Positions 41,768 through 49,229 of a DNA stretch of 64,000 bases are shown here, in pieces. The DNA is from Streptomyces sp. NRRL S-646 (GTDB taxonomy: Bacteria > Actinomycetota > Actinomycetes > Streptomycetales > Streptomycetaceae), in contig NZ_JODC01000026.1 of assembly GCF_000720765.1 (NCBI RefSeq), positions 22,750-86,749 on the forward strand, given 5' to 3'. The position numbers and the translations under genes were made by a program. A model generated the notes under the pieces. The model was not told where the DNA came from. It made no database searches and worked only from the letters and a program-made list of their open reading frames with translations. How positions within the stretch are numbered: the first letter of the stretch is position 1; each line of letters opens with the position of its first letter.

Positions 41768-42265
41768 TCAGCCGGCCGGGACGAGGTCGATGAGCGGCTG
41801 TGCGTACTCGACGACGTCCCCGTCCTGTACGTGGATGGCGTGCACGGTGCCCTTGACCTCGGCGGTGATGGAGTTGAGCAGCTTCATCGCCTCGATGATG
41901 GCCAGCTGCTGCCCGGCCTCCACGGTGTCGCCGACCTTGACGAGGGGCTCGGCTCCCGGGGAGGAGGCCTGGTAGTACGTGCCGACGAGGGGCGCGGTGA
42001 CCCGTACCAGGTCGGCGGGGGCGGTCTCCGGCTCCGGGGCCGCGGCCGCTGCCACGGGGGCCGCCTGCACGGCCGGGGCGGCCGGAGCTGTCGGCGCCGG
42101 CGGGTTCTCCCACTCCACGTCCACGCTCAGAGCGCCGGCCCGCAGGGTGATCCGCCGCAGTGTGCCGGGGAGTTCACCGGCGAGGCGCAGGGTGTGGGCC
42201 CGTAGCTCCTCCACCGTCATGTCGGTGCTGTCCTCGGCTCGGGTGGTGCTCGCCTCAGTGCTCAT
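41768..42265 (-). CDS. accB: Biotin carboxyl carrier protein
   Basis: This is a 165-residue BCCP. An N-terminal helical part (MTVEELRAHTLRLAGEL) is followed by an Ala/Pro-rich flexible linker (about 60-90). The biotinyl domain follows, with the target Lys in IIEAMKLLNSI and the thumb-like loop YYQASSPGAEPLVKVGDTV. It carries CO2 between AccC and the carboxyltransferase. The ATG at 42265 overlaps the AccDA gene by 11 nt; an internal ATG at 42220 is also possible. Confidence 0.92.
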   Translation of the reverse strand: MSTEASTTRAEDSTDMTVEELRAHTLRLAGELPGTLRRITLRAGALSVDVEWENPPAPTAPAAPAVQAAPVAAAAAPEPETAPADLVRVTAPLVGTYYQASSPGAEPLVKVGDTVEAGQQLAIIEAMKLLNSITAEVKGTVHAIHVQDGDVVEYAQPLIDLVPAG

Positions 42266-43961
42266 CGTGCGTCTCCCAGTCCACTACGGGCTGCAGTTGG
42301 GGGTCCCCGAAGCGGTCGTACCGCCTCCGTCGGGCGTCGACGAGCTGCTCGCCGGAGAGGTCGAGCAGCGGGGCGAGGGTCCGCGCGAGGGCGCTCTTGA
42401 CCGTCAGCGCGGTGGTGTGCGGGGCGGTGTGGGCTCCGTCGGGCGGCTCGGGCACGATGCCGTCGACGACGCCGAGGCGGAGCAGCTCGGACGCGGTCAG
42501 GCGCAGGGCGTCGGCCGCGCGGCCCGCGTGTTCGGCCGTGCCGAAGAGGATGGTGGAGCACCCTTCGGGGCTGATGACCGAGTAGTAGGCGTTCTCCAGG
42601 ATCAGCACGGAGTTGGCGACGCCGAGGGCGAGCGCGCCGCCGCTGCCGCCCTCGCCGGTGACGACGGAGACCACCGGGACGCGCAGCCGGGACAGTTCGA
42701 GGATGCACTCGGCGATGGCCACGCTCTGGCCGCGTTCCTCGGCACCGATGCCCGGGAAGGCGCCCGGCGTGTCGATGAACGCGATCACCGGCAGCCCGAA
42801 CCGGTCCGCGAACCGCATCAGCCGCAGCGCCTTGCGGTAGCCCTCGGGGTTCGGCATGCCGAAGTTGCTGCGCACCAACTCGGCCGTGTCATGGCCCTTT
42901 TGGTGACCGAGGACGACGACGCTCTGCCCGCCGAACCGGGCGATCCCGCCGACCAGCGCTTCGTCGTCACCGAAGGCGCGGTCGCCGTGCAGGCCGACGA
43001 AGTCGTCGAAGACGTACCCGATGTACTCCAGGGTGGTGGGCCGCTGGATGTCGCGGGCAAGGGCGACGGTCTCGCGGGTGGTGCGGGTGCTGGGCACCGG
43101 GTGTGTGAGCACCGAGTTCCCGGATCCTTCGGGGAGTTCGGGAACGGAAGGGCCGAGCAGGGCGAGCAGTCGCGCCAGCTGCTCCCGTTGGCTCTCCCGC
43201 GGTACGACGGCGTCGATCATTCCGTGTTCGAGGAGGAACTCGGCGCTCTGGAAGCCGGACGGGAGCTCCTGGCGGATGGTGTTGCGGATGACCTGGGGCC
43301 CGGCGAAGCCGAGGAGGCTGCCGGGCTCGGCGAGGACGACGTCGCCGAGCATCGCGAAGGAGGCGCTGACCCCGCCGAAGGTCGGGTCGGTGTTGAGGTT
43401 GATCACCGGGACGCGGGCCTCGCGCAGGGCGGCGATCCACTGGGAGGTCTTGGCCATCTGCATCAGCGACAGCGCGCCCTCCTGCATCCGCGCCCCGCCG
43501 GAGGCGGCGATCAGGAGCAGCGGCAGCCGCTCGGCGAGGGCGGTGCGGGCCGCGGCGGCGACGGTCTCACCGACGACCGTGCCCATGCTGCCGCCCATGA
43601 AGGTGAAGTCGAGGACGGCGACGACCAGTTGACGGCCGCGCACACTCATCCGCCCGGCGAGCACGGCGTCCTGCCGTCCGGTCCGGGCCTGGGCGTCCCG
43701 CAGCCGGTCGGGGTACGGCTTGCTGTCGCGGAAGCCGAGCAGGTCGCGCGGCGCATAGCTGTCGGGGAACGCCTCGAAGCTGCCGGCGTCGGCGAGCTGG
43801 GCGATCCTCACGTCGGGCGGGATACGGAAGTGGAACTGGCACTCGGGGCACACCTTGCGGTTGCGGTCGAGTCGTTTGCCGTAGATGTAGGCGCCGCAGG
43901 ACGCGCACCGGCGCCACTGGACGTCCTGTCCGGCCCGGATGGGCCCTGGTGTGGTCGTCAC
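42255..43961 (-). CDS. accDA: Acetyl-CoA carboxylase carboxyltransferase, fused beta-alpha (AccDA)
   Basis: This 568-residue fusion has an AccD half (about 1-270) with a four-Cys zinc ribbon (CASCGAYIYGKRL then VCPECQF) and GGSMGTVVGETVAAAA / ASGGARMQEGALSLMQMAKT. An AccA half (about 290-560) follows, with QRPTTLEYIGYVFDDFVGLH, GHQKGHDTAE and TGEGGSGGALALGVAN. It transfers CO2 from biotin to acetyl-CoA. In most Streptomyces the housekeeping enzyme uses a single AccB/PccB-type beta chain, so this zinc-ribbon type appears to be dedicated to the cluster. Its stop overlaps accB, and its start overlaps the DUF4188 stop. Confidence 0.93.
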   Translation of the reverse strand: MTTTPGPIRAGQDVQWRRCASCGAYIYGKRLDRNRKVCPECQFHFRIPPDVRIAQLADAGSFEAFPDSYAPRDLLGFRDSKPYPDRLRDAQARTGRQDAVLAGRMSVRGRQLVVAVLDFTFMGGSMGTVVGETVAAAARTALAERLPLLLIAASGGARMQEGALSLMQMAKTSQWIAALREARVPVINLNTDPTFGGVSASFAMLGDVVLAEPGSLLGFAGPQVIRNTIRQELPSGFQSAEFLLEHGMIDAVVPRESQREQLARLLALLGPSVPELPEGSGNSVLTHPVPSTRTTRETVALARDIQRPTTLEYIGYVFDDFVGLHGDRAFGDDEALVGGIARFGGQSVVVLGHQKGHDTAELVRSNFGMPNPEGYRKALRLMRFADRFGLPVIAFIDTPGAFPGIGAEERGQSVAIAECILELSRLRVPVVSVVTGEGGSGGALALGVANSVLILENAYYSVISPEGCSTILFGTAEHAGRAADALRLTASELLRLGVVDGIVPEPPDGAHTAPHTTALTVKSALARTLAPLLDLSGEQLVDARRRRYDRFGDPQLQPVVDWETHDEH

Positions 43962-44452
43962 GTTGTGCTCCGCTCTTGTCGACTGCCGCTGCCGCGCTCC
44001 CGTGGCACCGGCGCGGCCCGCTGGGGCCGGCTCCCGGTGGCCGCGGCGATGCCGAACGGCGGCATGTTGCGGTAGACGGTGTGCATGCGCGCCGGGTCGA
44101 CGACATACGCCTCGTGGTAGATGCCGACCGCGCCGTTGTCGGCGACGGTGCGGTTGAAGCGGCCCCAGGCGGGCCGGTGGGCGGCGTTCGTGTCGTGCGC
44201 GTACGCCATCAGTTCGTCCATGGAGCCCCAGTACTGGATCACCACCACCGTGCGGCCGATCCAGGTGCGGGCGCCCAGAAAGCCGTACTCCTTCTGCTTG
44301 TGGAGCTCGACCAGCATGGGGACCATCGCCACGAAGGACGGCAGCCAGCGGTGCACCTTCCAGAAGCTGTTGATCCGCATGCCGATGAGGAACACGACGG
44401 TTCCCTCGGGCGGGTCCGCCACCTGGGGCACTAGCTCGACCTTGGCTGCCAC
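43958..44452 (-). CDS. DUF4188 / monooxygenase-like dimeric barrel protein
   Basis: This 164-residue protein begins MAAKVELVPQVADPPEGTVV, then FLIGMRINSFWKVHRWLPSF, YGFLGARTWIGRTVVVIQYW and HRPAWGRFNRTVADNGAVGI. This fits the DUF4188 family, which has a dimeric alpha/beta-barrel fold related to ABM and aldoxime-dehydratase-like proteins. No cofactor motif is seen. The GTG at 44452 has GGAG 5 nt upstream. It is encoded between the aldehyde dehydrogenase and AccDA, with a 4-nt overlap to the latter. It may act on the Pfa product or its aldehyde; the function is not established. Confidence 0.75.
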   Translation of the reverse strand: MAAKVELVPQVADPPEGTVVFLIGMRINSFWKVHRWLPSFVAMVPMLVELHKQKEYGFLGARTWIGRTVVVIQYWGSMDELMAYAHDTNAAHRPAWGRFNRTVADNGAVGIYHEAYVVDPARMHTVYRNMPPFGIAAATGSRPQRAAPVPRERGSGSRQERSTT

Positions 44453-44472
44453 GGAATCTCCTGGAGGGGGGC

Positions 44473-45888
44473 TCAGAAGGGGTACGTGCGGGGTGGGGTG
44501 CTGGTGGTGAGGGTGCGCCAGCGGGTGAACGCCTCGAGGCTGGCGCGCCCGCCGAAACCGGAGCCGTTGCCGGAGGCGCCGATGCCGCCGAAGGGCAGAG
44601 CGGCGTCCTGGACGACGGTCTGGTCGCCGATGTGCGTGACTCCGCAACGGAGTTGACGGCCGATCACCGAGCCGCGGCCGGTGTCGCCGGTGTAGACGGC
44701 GGCGGTCAGGCCGTGGTCGCTGGTGTTGGCGAGGCGGACGGCCGCCGCGTCGTCCGCGAAGGCGGTGACCGTGGCAACCGGTCCGAAGACCTCCGTGTGG
44801 AAGACGTCCATCTGCTCGCTGACGTCGGCGAGGACGGTCGGCGGGTAGTACGGCGGCTGCGGGCGCCCTCCGGTGACCAGCCGGGCGCCCTGGGCGACGG
44901 CCTGCTCGACGGCGTTGGCGACGGTCGTGAGCTGGCGCCGGTCGATGACGGGGCCGATCTGTGCGTCCGAGCGGTACGGGTCGCCGATGCGCAGGGCGGC
45001 CGCATGCCGGGCGAGCGCCTCCGTGTACTCCGCGACGATCGACCGGTGCACCAGGTGACGGCGGGCGGACATGCAGATCTGCCCCTGGTGCAGGAAGGAA
45101 CCCCAGGCCCCGGCGGCCGCGGCCTGCTCCACGTCGACGTCGTCGAGCACCACGAAGGCGTTCTGGCCGCCGAGTTCGAGCACGACCCGCTTGAGCAGCC
45201 GCCCGCACAGCGCGCCGATCTCGCGGCCCACCTCGGTCGACCCGGTGAACGACACCATGGCCACGTCGGGCGCCTGCACCAGCGCCGAGCCGGCCTCCGC
45301 GTCGCCGTGCACGACCTCCAGGACGTTCGGCGGCAGCCCCGCGTCGGCGAACGCCTCGACGAAGAGGCGGCCGCCGCTGAGCGGGGTGTGCGGGTCGGGC
45401 TTGAGGAGCACGGTGTTGCCGAGGGCGAGCGCGGGGCCCAGGGAACGGGCCGCGAGCAGCAGCGGGAAGTTCCAGGGCACGATCACGCCGACCACGCCCA
45501 GCGGGACGCGGGTCACCTCGGCCGTGCGCTCGGGGTCGTCGGCGGGCGGGTGCGGGAGCCCGGGATGCCGGGCCAGCCGTGCGCCGTGCCGCAATTCCTG
45601 TGCGGCCTGGTGAACTTCGAAGAACGCCTTGCCCGGGATCGCGCCGCCCTCCCGCACGAGCAGCTCCTGTGCCTGCTCGGCGCGCTCCACCAGGAGGTCG
45701 GCGGCGCGTTCGACGATCGCGGCGCGCTCATCGGCGGGCGTGGCCGCCCAGGCGGGTGCCGCGGCGCCTGCGCGGCGGGCGGCGGAGGTGACGCGGTCGG
45801 GGGTGGACAGCTCGACGGCGCCGAGCGCTTCGCCGGTGGTGATCTCCCGGCTGACCAGCCGGGTCTCGGACGCGGTGAGGGCGGTCAC
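44473..45888 (-). CDS. Aldehyde dehydrogenase (benzaldehyde/vanillin dehydrogenase-like)
   Basis: This 471-residue NAD(P)-dependent ALDH has VGVIVPWNFPLLLAARSLGP, FTGSTEVGREIGALCG for the cofactor, the general-base Glu in VLELGGQNAFVVLDD and the nucleophile Cys in LHQGQICMSARRHLVH. The C-terminal EVFGPVATVTAFADD and LPFGGIGASGNGSGFG are standard. It would oxidise an aldehyde to an acid, possibly the fatty or amino-acid semialdehyde made in this cluster. The GTG at 45888 overlaps the sigma-factor stop, so the two are co-translated. Confidence 0.9.
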   Translation of the reverse strand: MTALTASETRLVSREITTGEALGAVELSTPDRVTSAARRAGAAAPAWAATPADERAAIVERAADLLVERAEQAQELLVREGGAIPGKAFFEVHQAAQELRHGARLARHPGLPHPPADDPERTAEVTRVPLGVVGVIVPWNFPLLLAARSLGPALALGNTVLLKPDPHTPLSGGRLFVEAFADAGLPPNVLEVVHGDAEAGSALVQAPDVAMVSFTGSTEVGREIGALCGRLLKRVVLELGGQNAFVVLDDVDVEQAAAAGAWGSFLHQGQICMSARRHLVHRSIVAEYTEALARHAAALRIGDPYRSDAQIGPVIDRRQLTTVANAVEQAVAQGARLVTGGRPQPPYYPPTVLADVSEQMDVFHTEVFGPVATVTAFADDAAAVRLANTSDHGLTAAVYTGDTGRGSVIGRQLRCGVTHIGDQTVVQDAALPFGGIGASGNGSGFGGRASLEAFTRWRTLTTSTPPRTYPF

Positions 45889-46514
45889 CTGGGCACCTCG
45901 GTTTCGGTTGCGTCGTGGGTGCGTACGGGGCAGCGGGCGCAGTCGTCGTCGAGGGCGGCCGGAGTGCCGTCCCGGTCGAGGGCGCGCCGCAGCCGGCGCA
46001 GACAGCGGGTGCGGATCGGGCCTACGGAGCTCACCGGCATGGACAGCGCGGCGGCGATCTCCTGGTAGGAGGCCGGCGGGTCCTGCAAGGCCCGCAGCAG
46101 CAGCTCTCGGCACTGGTCGGAGAGGCTGTCGAGGGCGCGCAGCACCTCCTGGCCGCGGTCGGCGCGCAGGGTGATCTGCTCGGGGCTCTCGTGGTGGTCG
46201 AGCAGATGCTCCAGCGAGGCGCTGTCGCCGACCATGACCAGACGCCGGTCGCGGGTGGCCGCCTTGATGGCCTCGCGGCGGGCGACGGTGGCGAGCCAGT
46301 CGCCGAGCCGGTCGGGGTCGCGGATGCGGTCGGCGTTCTGCATCAGCCGGAACCAGGTCAGCTGGCGCACGTCCTCGGCGTCGACCCGGCTCACCCGGTG
46401 GCTGCGGGCCACCGACCAGACCAGCCGGCCGTACCGGCCCACGGTCTCGTCCCAGGCCTCCGCCTCGCCACGGGCACAGCCCGCGAGCAGCTCCGCGTTC
46501 CCCTTCGCCGGCAT
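45885..46514 (-). CDS. ECF-type RNA polymerase sigma factor
   Basis: This 209-residue sigma-70-family protein has region 2 at about 20-85 (YGRLVWSVARSHRVSRVDAE, DVRQLTWFRLMQNADRIRDP, DRLGDWLATVARREAIKAAT). Region 4 is at about 125-185 (LDSLSDQCRELLLRALQDPP then SYQEIAAALSMPVSSVGPIR). A short C-terminal extension contains DDDCARCPVRTH with two Cys. The ATG at 46514 has GGAGGA 8 nt upstream. No anti-sigma gene is adjacent. It begins a new segment after a 140-nt gap and is overlapped by the aldehyde dehydrogenase, so it may direct expression of the downstream half of the cluster. Confidence 0.88.
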   Translation of the reverse strand: MPAKGNAELLAGCARGEAEAWDETVGRYGRLVWSVARSHRVSRVDAEDVRQLTWFRLMQNADRIRDPDRLGDWLATVARREAIKAATRDRRLVMVGDSASLEHLLDHHESPEQITLRADRGQEVLRALDSLSDQCRELLLRALQDPPASYQEIAAALSMPVSSVGPIRTRCLRRLRRALDRDGTPAALDDDCARCPVRTHDATETEVPR

Positions 46515-46654
46515 CGCTCGTCCTCCGTCTGCGACCGCCCGCACGGCAGCGGGCTCCGGCTTCCATGCAACACAGCGGGCGTTACGGCCGGAAACGGATG
46601 GCGGCGTCAGGTAGCGGTCAGACCAGGAGTGGACAGCGTGGGCAGGGCAGTTGC

Positions 46655-47437
46655 TCATCGGGGGCCGCCCGCGGGGGATTCCGGCAGCAGCTCGGCCATG
46701 GCCGAACGCAGCCGTACGGGTATCGGCCCGGGCTCGTCCTCGCTGCCCCGGATGGCGATGCCGAGCGCGAACCGGTCCCACACCTGCAGCACCTGGATCT
46801 GCCACAACGGCCGTTCGTCCTGCGGGATCTCGTCGTCGACGACGGCCAGTCCGCCGCCCCGGAGGCGGTGTACGGAGAAGGCGTCGAAGCCGCGGGCCAT
46901 GCCCATGCCGGTGGCCTTGGTGTACGCCTCCTTGGCCACCCAGGAGTCCGCGAAGGCGTGCCCCTGCTGGTCCTCCCGGTCCCGGCGCAGCACCTCCTGC
47001 TCCAGTGGGGTGAAGACCTTCGGCGCGAACTGGAGGGCCTCGGGACGGGCCGGGGTGTTCTCGGCGTCGACGCCCGCGGTACGACCGCGCACCACGATCG
47101 CGGCGATCAGCCCGTTGGTGTGGGTGATGTTGAAGTCGAGCCCCCAGTCGGCTCCCTGGACGGACGGCCGCCCGAAGCGGCCCTTGTCGAACCGCCACTG
47201 CGCCGGCGCCACGTCGGCGTACTGCGACAGCACCTGGCGGGAGAGCAGCCGGGCGCCGAGGAAACGAGTGCGGGCGGCGGGGAAGAGCAGCCGGTCGTGC
47301 CGGGCCCGCTCCTCCTCGGTGAGCAGTTCGAGGCCGCCGGTGGCCTCGGCGAACCATTCCACGTCCTCCTCGGCGAGGAGCCAGACGTCGGCGCCTTCGG
47401 CCAGCGGGTCGCCGACGGGCTCGCGTTCCGGCGACAT
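46655..47437 (-). CDS. Sfp-type 4'-phosphopantetheinyl transferase
   Basis: This 260-residue PPTase activates acyl carrier proteins by transferring phosphopantetheine from CoA. The family motifs are DFNITHTNGLIAAIV, GVDAENTPA with the Mg-binding Asp and Glu, and WVAKEAYTKATGMG. I chose the ATG at 47437 because GGAGG lies 7 nt upstream; an in-frame ATG nine codons earlier has no proper spacing. Pfa synthases need a dedicated PPTase (PfaE) for their tandem ACPs, so this is the expected partner. It lies 34 nt after the acyl-CoA dehydrogenase-like gene. Confidence 0.92.
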   Translation of the reverse strand: MSPEREPVGDPLAEGADVWLLAEEDVEWFAEATGGLELLTEEERARHDRLLFPAARTRFLGARLLSRQVLSQYADVAPAQWRFDKGRFGRPSVQGADWGLDFNITHTNGLIAAIVVRGRTAGVDAENTPARPEALQFAPKVFTPLEQEVLRRDREDQQGHAFADSWVAKEAYTKATGMGMARGFDAFSVHRLRGGGLAVVDDEIPQDERPLWQIQVLQVWDRFALGIAIRGSEDEPGPIPVRLRSAMAELLPESPAGGPR

Positions 47438-47471
47438 GTCGGGAGCCTCCGCGGTCGTACGCATCTCCTGG

Positions 47472-49229
47472 TCACCAACTCACCTGGAACGGACGGAAGG
47501 AGAACAGCAGCCCCTCGCGGTGGGCGCCCGCCATGACCTCGGCGACGGCGTCGACGTCGTCGGGTCCGGTCACCCGGCGGGTGGGGTGGAAGCGCCGCAG
47601 CAGCCGCTCCAGGCAGAGCAGGAGGACCGCCGGTGAGCGCAGGGCGGGCGCGAAACTGTCGCGTCCGTGCAGATAGAGGTGGACGCAGGCGGCTGCTGCC
47701 GACACGGCCGCGTACTGCTTGGCCAGGTCGTACAGCTCGGCGGACTGCCCGGCCTGGCGCCCCTGTTCGGCGAGGAGTTTGGCGTGCTCGTCGGCGAGGC
47801 GGTGCACTTCGTCGGCGATCAGCCCCGCGGTGTCGGCGCAGCCGGCCAGCCACGCCGCCGCACGCCCCTCGGCTGCCTCCGCCGCCCGGCGAAGTTCGGC
47901 GACGGCCGAGCGGAGGGCGAGTACGGAGTCGTCGCCGCCACGGCTGAAGAGCTGCTGCGCGGCGGGCTCGTAGGGATCCATGGGATGGGCGGGATCGAAG
48001 AGCCGGGTGGTCGTGGTGACCGCCTCGGCCACCGGGGCGGGTTCCTGAGCGACGGCGTTCGCGAGCAGGTTCTGCAGCTGCAGCGCGATGTTCTTGAGGT
48101 TCACCACGGTGTTGCCGTCGGCGAAATTGGATATCGCGAAGTCGCGCAGCACCTTCTGGAAGATGCCGTGGCGGGGGTGGTCGCGCAGGTAGTAACGGGC
48201 GCCGAGCACGGTGGTCAGCCGGGAGAGGGTCTCCTCCAGCAGGGTCGGTACGAAGTACTTGACGACGGAGGACCAGATGCTGGCCTGGGCGGGGGCGAGC
48301 TGCAGCGAGCGTACGGCGCCGGTGGTGAGCGCGTCGGCGATCAGCAGCTCGGCGAAGCACTCGGTCAACTGCCGTTTGGAGTACGGGACTTCGAGCACCG
48401 TCCCGCCGAAGATGACGCGGCGGGAGGCGAAGTCGAGGGTGGTGCGCAGGGCGGTGTCCACGCAGCTCATGGCAATGCTGGAGATGGCAATGCGCGCCAA
48501 CTGACTGCTCTTCAGGGCGACTTCAAGCCCCTGCCCGACTCGTCCGACGAGCGCCGAGTCGGGCACGAAGCAGTCGGTGAGCCGCACGCCGCTCATGTCC
48601 AGGCCGCGCAGCCCGTGGAGCGGTTCGTCGCGCAGGTGCTCCAGCTGCTGCGCCGGGATGCCGGCCTTCTCGACGGCGAAGACCGAGTATCCGCCGGGCC
48701 CGCCCTTCTCCGACGTACGGGCGAAGACCATGACCGTGGCGGCGACGGTGGCGTTGCCGATGGTCCACTTCTCGCCGCTGAGCAGCCAACCACCGTCGGT
48801 GCGCCGGGCGACGGTCTCGTTCGCCAGTACGTCACTGCCGTGCCGTCGCTCTGACAGCCCCCAGGCCAGCTTCTTGCCGTCGCGGATGGCGTCGGCGAAG
48901 TGCTGACGTTGGCCCGGGCTGCCGGCGATCCACACCGGCATATAGCTGAGGCTGGTCAGGACCATGGCGGTGGCGGAGGTGGGGTCGCGTCGGCCGACGA
49001 GGCGGTAGAGGTTGAAGCCGTCCTCGACGTGGACCGCCTTGCCACCGTTGGCGGCGGGGACGATCCAGTCGTACAGGCCCCATTCGGCCAGGGTGTCCAC
49101 GAACTCGTGCGGGTACGCCTGGCGTTCGTCGAGGTCGAGGATGCGCGGGTACGGCATGGGGCCGCCGGCGTCCCACGGGTCGCCGAGACAGCGCTCCAGG
49201 TCCGCCATCAGCGCGGTGAGGTCGGTCAT
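47472..49229 (-). CDS. Acyl-CoA dehydrogenase-like flavoprotein with C-terminal extension
   Basis: This is a 585-residue protein; common ACADs have about 380-400 residues. Residues 1-380 show the ACAD fold: LAWGLSERRHGSDVLANE, WLLSGEKWTIGNATVA, RGLDMSGVRLTDCFVP, and LGARYYLRDHPRHGIFQKVLRDFAISNFADG in the C-terminal helical domain. Residues about 430-585 form an additional helical region (RRAAEAAEGRAAAWLAGCAD). It probably introduces a double bond into, or otherwise oxidises, an ACP- or CoA-bound chain using FAD. It is paired by an ATGA overlap with a second, related protein, so a heteromeric desaturase is possible. Confidence 0.85.
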   Translation of the reverse strand: MTDLTALMADLERCLGDPWDAGGPMPYPRILDLDERQAYPHEFVDTLAEWGLYDWIVPAANGGKAVHVEDGFNLYRLVGRRDPTSATAMVLTSLSYMPVWIAGSPGQRQHFADAIRDGKKLAWGLSERRHGSDVLANETVARRTDGGWLLSGEKWTIGNATVAATVMVFARTSEKGGPGGYSVFAVEKAGIPAQQLEHLRDEPLHGLRGLDMSGVRLTDCFVPDSALVGRVGQGLEVALKSSQLARIAISSIAMSCVDTALRTTLDFASRRVIFGGTVLEVPYSKRQLTECFAELLIADALTTGAVRSLQLAPAQASIWSSVVKYFVPTLLEETLSRLTTVLGARYYLRDHPRHGIFQKVLRDFAISNFADGNTVVNLKNIALQLQNLLANAVAQEPAPVAEAVTTTTRLFDPAHPMDPYEPAAQQLFSRGGDDSVLALRSAVAELRRAAEAAEGRAAAWLAGCADTAGLIADEVHRLADEHAKLLAEQGRQAGQSAELYDLAKQYAAVSAAAACVHLYLHGRDSFAPALRSPAVLLLCLERLLRRFHPTRRVTGPDDVDAVAEVMAGAHREGLLFSFRPFQVSW

